A DNA stretch of 8,833 nucleotides, from contig CAYNEL010000036.1 of the NCBI GenBank assembly GCA_964396225.1, forward strand, positions 1-8,833, read 5' to 3'. Each line of letters begins with the position of its first letter. Within the stretch, counting starts at the first letter, position 1. Below, in pieces: positions 6,287-8,833 of this stretch. A program made the position numbers and the translations under genes. The notes below the pieces were generated by a model that ran no database searches, had not been told where the DNA came from, and was given only the letters and a program-made list of their open reading frames with translations. The stretch comes from CAYNEL01 sp964396225 (GTDB lineage Bacteria > Patescibacteriota > Minisyncoccia > Moranbacterales > UBA1568).

Positions 6287-6649
6287 TCAGGCCGCCTCCT
6301 GCTCTTCCGGCGGAAAATCCTCGAGATAGGCCTGGATGTCCCCGAAGACGCCCAAGGGATCCTCCTCATACTTGGCCAGAGCTTCGGGGTATGCCTCGAA
6401 GAATTCACGGAAAAGGTGGCTCCGCCCGCCCGTGCCGTGCTCCCGGATCCAATCCTCCATCTCGTGATTGGCGGCCAAGGGATCCGTCCCGTCATACCCT
6501 CCGAAACGCCATTCGAGATAGGCGTTCTGGATGCGCGAAACGGCAGCGATACGCTCCTGCTCGGCGGCCTTCGGATCGCCATCGCCCGCCGAACGTTCTT
6601 CGGCCGGAGGCGAGGGCGGAAAATGATCAAGCATGAAAGGATCGGGCAT
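6287..6649 (-). CDS. Small acidic hypothetical protein
   Basis: 120-residue soluble protein that I do not recognise. The first 30 residues are Pro-, Asp- and Ala-rich and probably disordered. The rest is likely helical and rich in aromatic and acidic residues: RIQNAYLEWRFGGYDGTDP (about 39-57), HEMEDWIREHG (62-72) and HLFREFFEAYPEALAKYEED (78-97). The tail is acidic, PPEEQEAA. There are no cysteines, signal peptide or membrane segment. It starts 6 nt after the bcp stop, so co-transcription with the peroxidase is likely, and it is followed by a terminator. The tight link and regular amino-acid composition support a real gene. A second ATG at codon 6 is possible; neither has a clear Shine-Dalgarno. 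Function unknown. Confidence 0.75.
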   Translation of the reverse strand: MPDPFMLDHFPPSPPAEERSAGDGDPKAAEQERIAAVSRIQNAYLEWRFGGYDGTDPLAANHEMEDWIREHGTGGRSHLFREFFEAYPEALAKYEEDPLGVFGDIQAYLEDFPPEEQEAA

Positions 6650-6655
6650 AGCCCA

Positions 6656-7126
6656 CTATTTCTTCAATGTATTCAGATCTTTCAAAATCTCTTCCACATG
6701 CTCGCTCGGCTTGACATTCTCGTACACTCGCGCGATCACGCCCTTGGGATCGATGAGGAATGTGGTCCGAAGGATGCCCATGTACTCCCGGCCCATGAAT
6801 TTCTTCTTGGCCCAGACGCCGTAGGCCTTGAGCGTTTTCTTCTCCTCGTCGGCGAGAAGCGCGAACGGCAGCCGATATTTCTCCGCGAACTTGGCGTGGC
6901 GTTTCACTGGATCCGCCGAGACGCCCAGGACGGCGGCTCCGGCCCGACGCAGCGCGGCGTGACTGTCTCGGAACGCGCAGGCTTCGACGGTACAGCCGGG
7001 CGTGTCGTCCTTGGGATAGAAATAGAACGCCACCCACCGGCCAGCATAGTCCTTGAGCCGATGGATCTCTCCGGACTGGTCGGGCAAGGCGAACGTGGGG
7101 GCTTTGGTTCCGGGTTTGGGCAGCAT
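6656..7126 (-). CDS. bcp: Thioredoxin-dependent thiol peroxidase (Bcp/PrxQ peroxiredoxin)
   Basis: 156-residue cytosolic peroxiredoxin that reduces hydrogen peroxide and organic hydroperoxides. The active-site stretch YPKDDTPGCTVEAC (37-50) holds the peroxidatic Cys45 in TPGC. The resolving Cys50 is five residues on, the spacing that defines the atypical two-Cys Bcp/PrxQ class, and both cysteines and the length match E. coli Bcp. Catalytic Arg120 is in RTTFLID (120-126), and GVSADPVKRHAKFAEKY (68-84) is typical of the family. Recycling by thioredoxin is assumed from the family. It has its own extended -10 promoter directly behind a terminator, and the small acidic gene follows 6 nt downstream. 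No redox-responsive operator could be named. The start has little Shine-Dalgarno character. Confidence 0.97.
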   Translation of the reverse strand: MLPKPGTKAPTFALPDQSGEIHRLKDYAGRWVAFYFYPKDDTPGCTVEACAFRDSHAALRRAGAAVLGVSADPVKRHAKFAEKYRLPFALLADEEKKTLKAYGVWAKKKFMGREYMGILRTTFLIDPKGVIARVYENVKPSEHVEEILKDLNTLKK

Positions 7127-7156
7127 ACGCGGGGATATTCAGACAATGACGCTTCC

Positions 7157-7165
7157 AGTATAACA
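7157..7165 (-). promoter_or_regulatory. Extended -10 promoter of bcp
   Basis: TGTTATACT on the minus strand combines an extended -10 TGn with TATACT, one mismatch from TATAAT. At 17 nt upstream the -35 is only TCGAGG (three matches), which an extended -10 can tolerate. The start would be near 7150, about 24 nt before the ATG. The element begins inside the T-tail of the preceding terminator. Confidence 0.6.
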
Positions 7166-7200
7166 AAAGCCCGGATATCCTCGAATGAGAACGTCCGGGC
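7160..7200 (-). terminator. Intrinsic terminator behind the small membrane gene
   Basis: A hairpin at 7169-7200: outer 7-bp stem GCCCGGA/TCCGGGC, a 2-nt mismatch, an inner 5-bp stem TTCTC/GAGGA and an ATTC loop, followed on the minus strand by TTTTGTTAT. It begins 8 nt after the stop at 7208 and overlaps the bcp -10 region. Confidence 0.78.
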
Positions 7201-7207
7201 AGGGATT

Positions 7208-7579
7208 TTAGATGCCGGTTTCGCCGAAAAACATCGGGTACTCCTCGATGGCCCGCTCGACCTCAGTGATGTCTTCTTGCGCCTGGACCGGAAGCGGTTC
7301 AAAGGTACGGCTCCATTCCTTGAGACGTTCCAATTCCTTCTTCAGGAAAAAGCATCGGCCTACTCCGGTCCAGTGGGTCGTCCGGTACCAGGAAAGACAC
7401 TCGTCCTTAATCTCACGGAGACTGGCCGCTGTCAGCGCGGCCGTGCCCCGTCCGATAACGGTGAGATCACTCGAGATGTCGTCTTCCCAGCTCCCCCTAA
7501 ACCCCTGCTCGACGCCCGTCCAGAGGCCGAGTCCCAGCATGATACCCAGTGGCATCCACAGCAGGATCTTCTTCCACAT
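7208..7579 (-). CDS. Small membrane-anchored hypothetical protein
   Basis: 123-residue protein that I do not recognise. It starts with a short basic N-terminus and one hydrophobic helix (residues 5-23, LLWMPLGIMLGLGLW), which acts as an uncleaved anchor or signal peptide. The remaining 100 residues are soluble and probably outside the membrane: a Trp/Asp-rich stretch (30-45), a predicted helix LREIKDECLSWYRTTHWTG (54-72), a second helix FFLKKELERLKEWSRTFEPL (77-96) and an acidic helix ITEVERAIEEYP. Two cysteines (61, 76) could form a disulphide if exported. The frame is open upstream to the rarA stop only through a TTG. The ATG at 7579 is preferred because GGGGGAG lies just before it and the membrane helix follows at once. 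A terminator follows the gene. Function unknown. Confidence 0.72.
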   Translation of the reverse strand: MWKKILLWMPLGIMLGLGLWTGVEQGFRGSWEDDISSDLTVIGRGTAALTAASLREIKDECLSWYRTTHWTGVGRCFFLKKELERLKEWSRTFEPLPVQAQEDITEVERAIEEYPMFFGETGI

Positions 7580-7666
7580 CGCTCCCCCTTGGCCGTTGGT
7601 TTGGGAAGAATAAGATGTCCCACGGAACTGATCCAGATACTGCAACGGAAACAGGTGGTCTGTCAA
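7580..7666 (-). other. rarA-membrane gene spacer
   Basis: An 87-nt spacer. It holds the Shine-Dalgarno-like GGGGGAG of the downstream gene and an isolated TTGACA at 7661-7666, directly after the rarA stop. It also holds one copy of ACTGATCC on the plus strand (7627-7634), a word found in the pepA and mraZ leaders. No terminator is visible, so read-through from rarA is possible. No -10 hexamer lies at a proper distance from the TTGACA. Confidence 0.4.
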
Positions 7667-8833
7667 CTACTCCTTTTCCCCTTCGAAGCGGATGTAGCGC
7701 TTGCCCTTGAGGCGCTCCGGAAGATAGTCCTGGGCCGCCTCCGCCGCGGTCTTGAACTTGGGCGTGTATTTGTAGCCCTTGCCGTAGCCGAGGTCCTTCA
7801 TCAGGTCGGTCGGGGCGTTGCGGAGGTGGAGCGGCACCGGATCGAGCGGCGACTCGGCGATGTCCCGCTGCACTTCGCCGTAGGCGAGATAGAGGGCGTT
7901 GCTCTTCTTGGACTTGGCGAGATAGACCACGACCTGGGCGAGATTGACCGCGCACTCCGGCATCCCGATCATGTGAGCCGCCTGATAGGCGGCCACCGCC
8001 TGCGGGAGCGCCAGCGAGTTGGCCAGCCCCACATCCTCCGAGGCGAAACGCACCAATCGCCGTGCTATATAGAGAGGGTCCTCACCTGCTTCGAGCATCC
8101 GCCCGAGCCAGTAGAGCGAGGCGTCCGCGTCCCCGCCACGCATGGACTTGTGGAGGGCTGAGATGATGTTGTAGTGTTCCTCGCCGCCCTTGTCATACAT
8201 GAGGTGCGGACGCTGGACGATGTGCTTCACCGTCTCGACGGTGATACGCTTGCCATGGGCGGCAGAGGCCTCAAGCGTGTTGAGCGCGGCTCGCGCATCG
8301 CCGTTCGAAAGCCGCGCGATGAGGGCGAGGGCATCCTGATCGGCCTTCAGACCGCGTCCTCCTAGCCCCCGCTCCTTGTCGGCGAGCGCTTTCTTGAGGA
8401 TGTTCACGATGGCTTCTTCGTCAAGCTTCTCGAGCACCACCACTCGCGCCCGCGAGAGGAGCGCCGAGTTGACCTCGAAGCTCGGGTTCTCCGTGGTGGC
8501 GCCGATGAGCGTCATGAGACCCCGCTCGACGTGCGGTAGGAGCGCGTCCTGCTGGGCCTTGTTCCAGCGGTGGATCTCGTCGATGAAAAGGATGGTCTTG
8601 CCGCCGGCCGCCTGGCGTGCTTCGGCGTCCCGGATTACCTGGCGCAATTCCTTGACCCCGGCGCCCACGGCCGAGAGCTTCACAAACTCGGCCTTGGTCT
8701 CACGAGCGATGAGGAGGGCGAGGGTCGTCTTGCCGCTCCCCGGCGGTCCCCAGAAGATGAGCGAAGGCACCTGGTCGCGCTTGACCGCCTGACGGAGAAA
8801 GGCGTCCTCCCCCACTACCGCCACCTGGCCGAG
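7667..8833 (-). CDS. rarA: Replication-associated recombination protein A (RarA/MgsA, AAA+ ATPase), 5' part beyond window
   Basis: Clamp-loader-like AAA+ ATPase that acts at stalled replication forks. 388 residues are present and the frame is open through the right edge. The visible part begins LGQ, near the family's conserved GQ, so only the extreme N-terminus should be missing. Numbered from the edge, Walker A GPPGSGKT is at 29-36, Walker B LFIDEIHRWNKAQQDALL at 82-99, sensor 1 GATTENPSFEVNSALLSRAR at 111-130 (arginine finger region SRAR) and the sensor 2 region LSNGDARAALN at 175-185. The tetramerising C-terminal part is intact: GGEEHYNIISALHKSMRGGD (216-235), YWLGRMLEAGEDPLYIARRL (241-260), ASEDVGLA (264-271) and LRNAPTDLMKDLGYGKGYKY (337-356). 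A GTG near the edge (8824) is not the start, since conserved family sequence continues upstream of it. The next gene follows 87 nt later. Confidence 0.96.
   Translation of the reverse strand, partial: LGQVAVVGEDAFLRQAVKRDQVPSLIFWGPPGSGKTTLALLIARETKAEFVKLSAVGAGVKELRQVIRDAEARQAAGGKTILFIDEIHRWNKAQQDALLPHVERGLMTLIGATTENPSFEVNSALLSRARVVVLEKLDEEAIVNILKKALADKERGLGGRGLKADQDALALIARLSNGDARAALNTLEASAAHGKRITVETVKHIVQRPHLMYDKGGEEHYNIISALHKSMRGGDADASLYWLGRMLEAGEDPLYIARRLVRFASEDVGLANSLALPQAVAAYQAAHMIGMPECAVNLAQVVVYLAKSKKSNALYLAYGEVQRDIAESPLDPVPLHLRNAPTDLMKDLGYGKGYKYTPKFKTAAEAAQDYLPERLKGKRYIRFEGEKE

Noticed and set aside
7661..7666. TTGACA after the rarA stop as a promoter for the membrane gene
   Set aside because: No -10-like hexamer lies 16-18 nt downstream; TATCTG at 21 nt is too far and too weak.
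6281..8161. A 626-codon open frame on the plus strand
   Set aside because: It lies antisense to rarA, the membrane gene, bcp and the small acidic gene and crosses three spacers and two terminators. Its translation has no recognisable domain. Long antisense frames are expected in GC-rich coding DNA.
8822..8824. GTG as the rarA start
   Set aside because: The family's conserved LGQ continues upstream to the window edge, so the real start is outside.
1..8833. CRISPR array, insertion sequence, tRNA/rRNA, riboswitch or defence system
   Set aside because: No regularly spaced long repeats, transposase, terminal inverted repeats, tRNA-like folds or toxin/nuclease modules were seen; nearly all bases are taken up by housekeeping genes.

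Overview
This is a compact, GC-rich stretch in which every supported gene lies on the minus strand, so it reads from the right edge to the left. It holds the front of a division and cell wall (dcw) cluster, preceded by a run of housekeeping genes. The best guess for the source is a member of the Candidate Phyla Radiation (Patescibacteria). The reasons are the order mraZ-rsmH-ftsL-ftsI-short murF with no murE, a Mur ligase without the usual N-terminal domain, the style of the MraZ protein, small hypothetical proteins and very short spacers. This is inference from protein character; no rRNA or marker search was possible.

Right part (8833 to 4511), in transcription order: a 5'-truncated rarA (AAA+ ATPase of stalled replication forks); a small membrane-anchored protein of unknown function; bcp (thiol peroxidase) with a small acidic unknown gene 6 nt behind it; and pepA (M17 leucyl aminopeptidase) followed by a DUF1653 gene. 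Three intrinsic terminators (about 7160-7200, 6244-6272, 4454-4485) cut this part into short transcription units. Two of them run almost directly into the promoter of the next unit.

Centre (4300-4453): the longest non-coding stretch, about 210 nt including the terminator, is the control region of the dcw cluster. It has a near-consensus sigma70-type promoter (TTGACA, 17 nt, TAAAAT). A series of six boxes phased at exactly 10 bp runs from the -35 element to about 30 nt past the predicted start, and is very probably an MraZ operator. A 10-bp inverted repeat ends 6 nt before the mraZ start codon.

Left part (4299 to 1): mraZ (transcriptional regulator), rsmH (16S rRNA m4C1402 methyltransferase), ftsL-like (divisome bitopic protein), ftsI/PBP2-type transpeptidase, and the first 194 codons of a short murF. 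Spacers are 15-61 nt and no terminator is visible, so one operon from the mraZ promoter is likely. Together these genes make the muropeptide precursor, cross-link septal peptidoglycan, and tie the cluster's expression to MraZ.

No novel defence system, CRISPR array, mobile element or RNA gene is visible. The points most worth following are regulatory and translational: the six-box decamer array, the leader inverted repeat, a tandem 13-bp repeat before pepA that shares a word with other leaders, and a T immediately before ATG at nine of ten start codons where Shine-Dalgarno signals are mostly poor.
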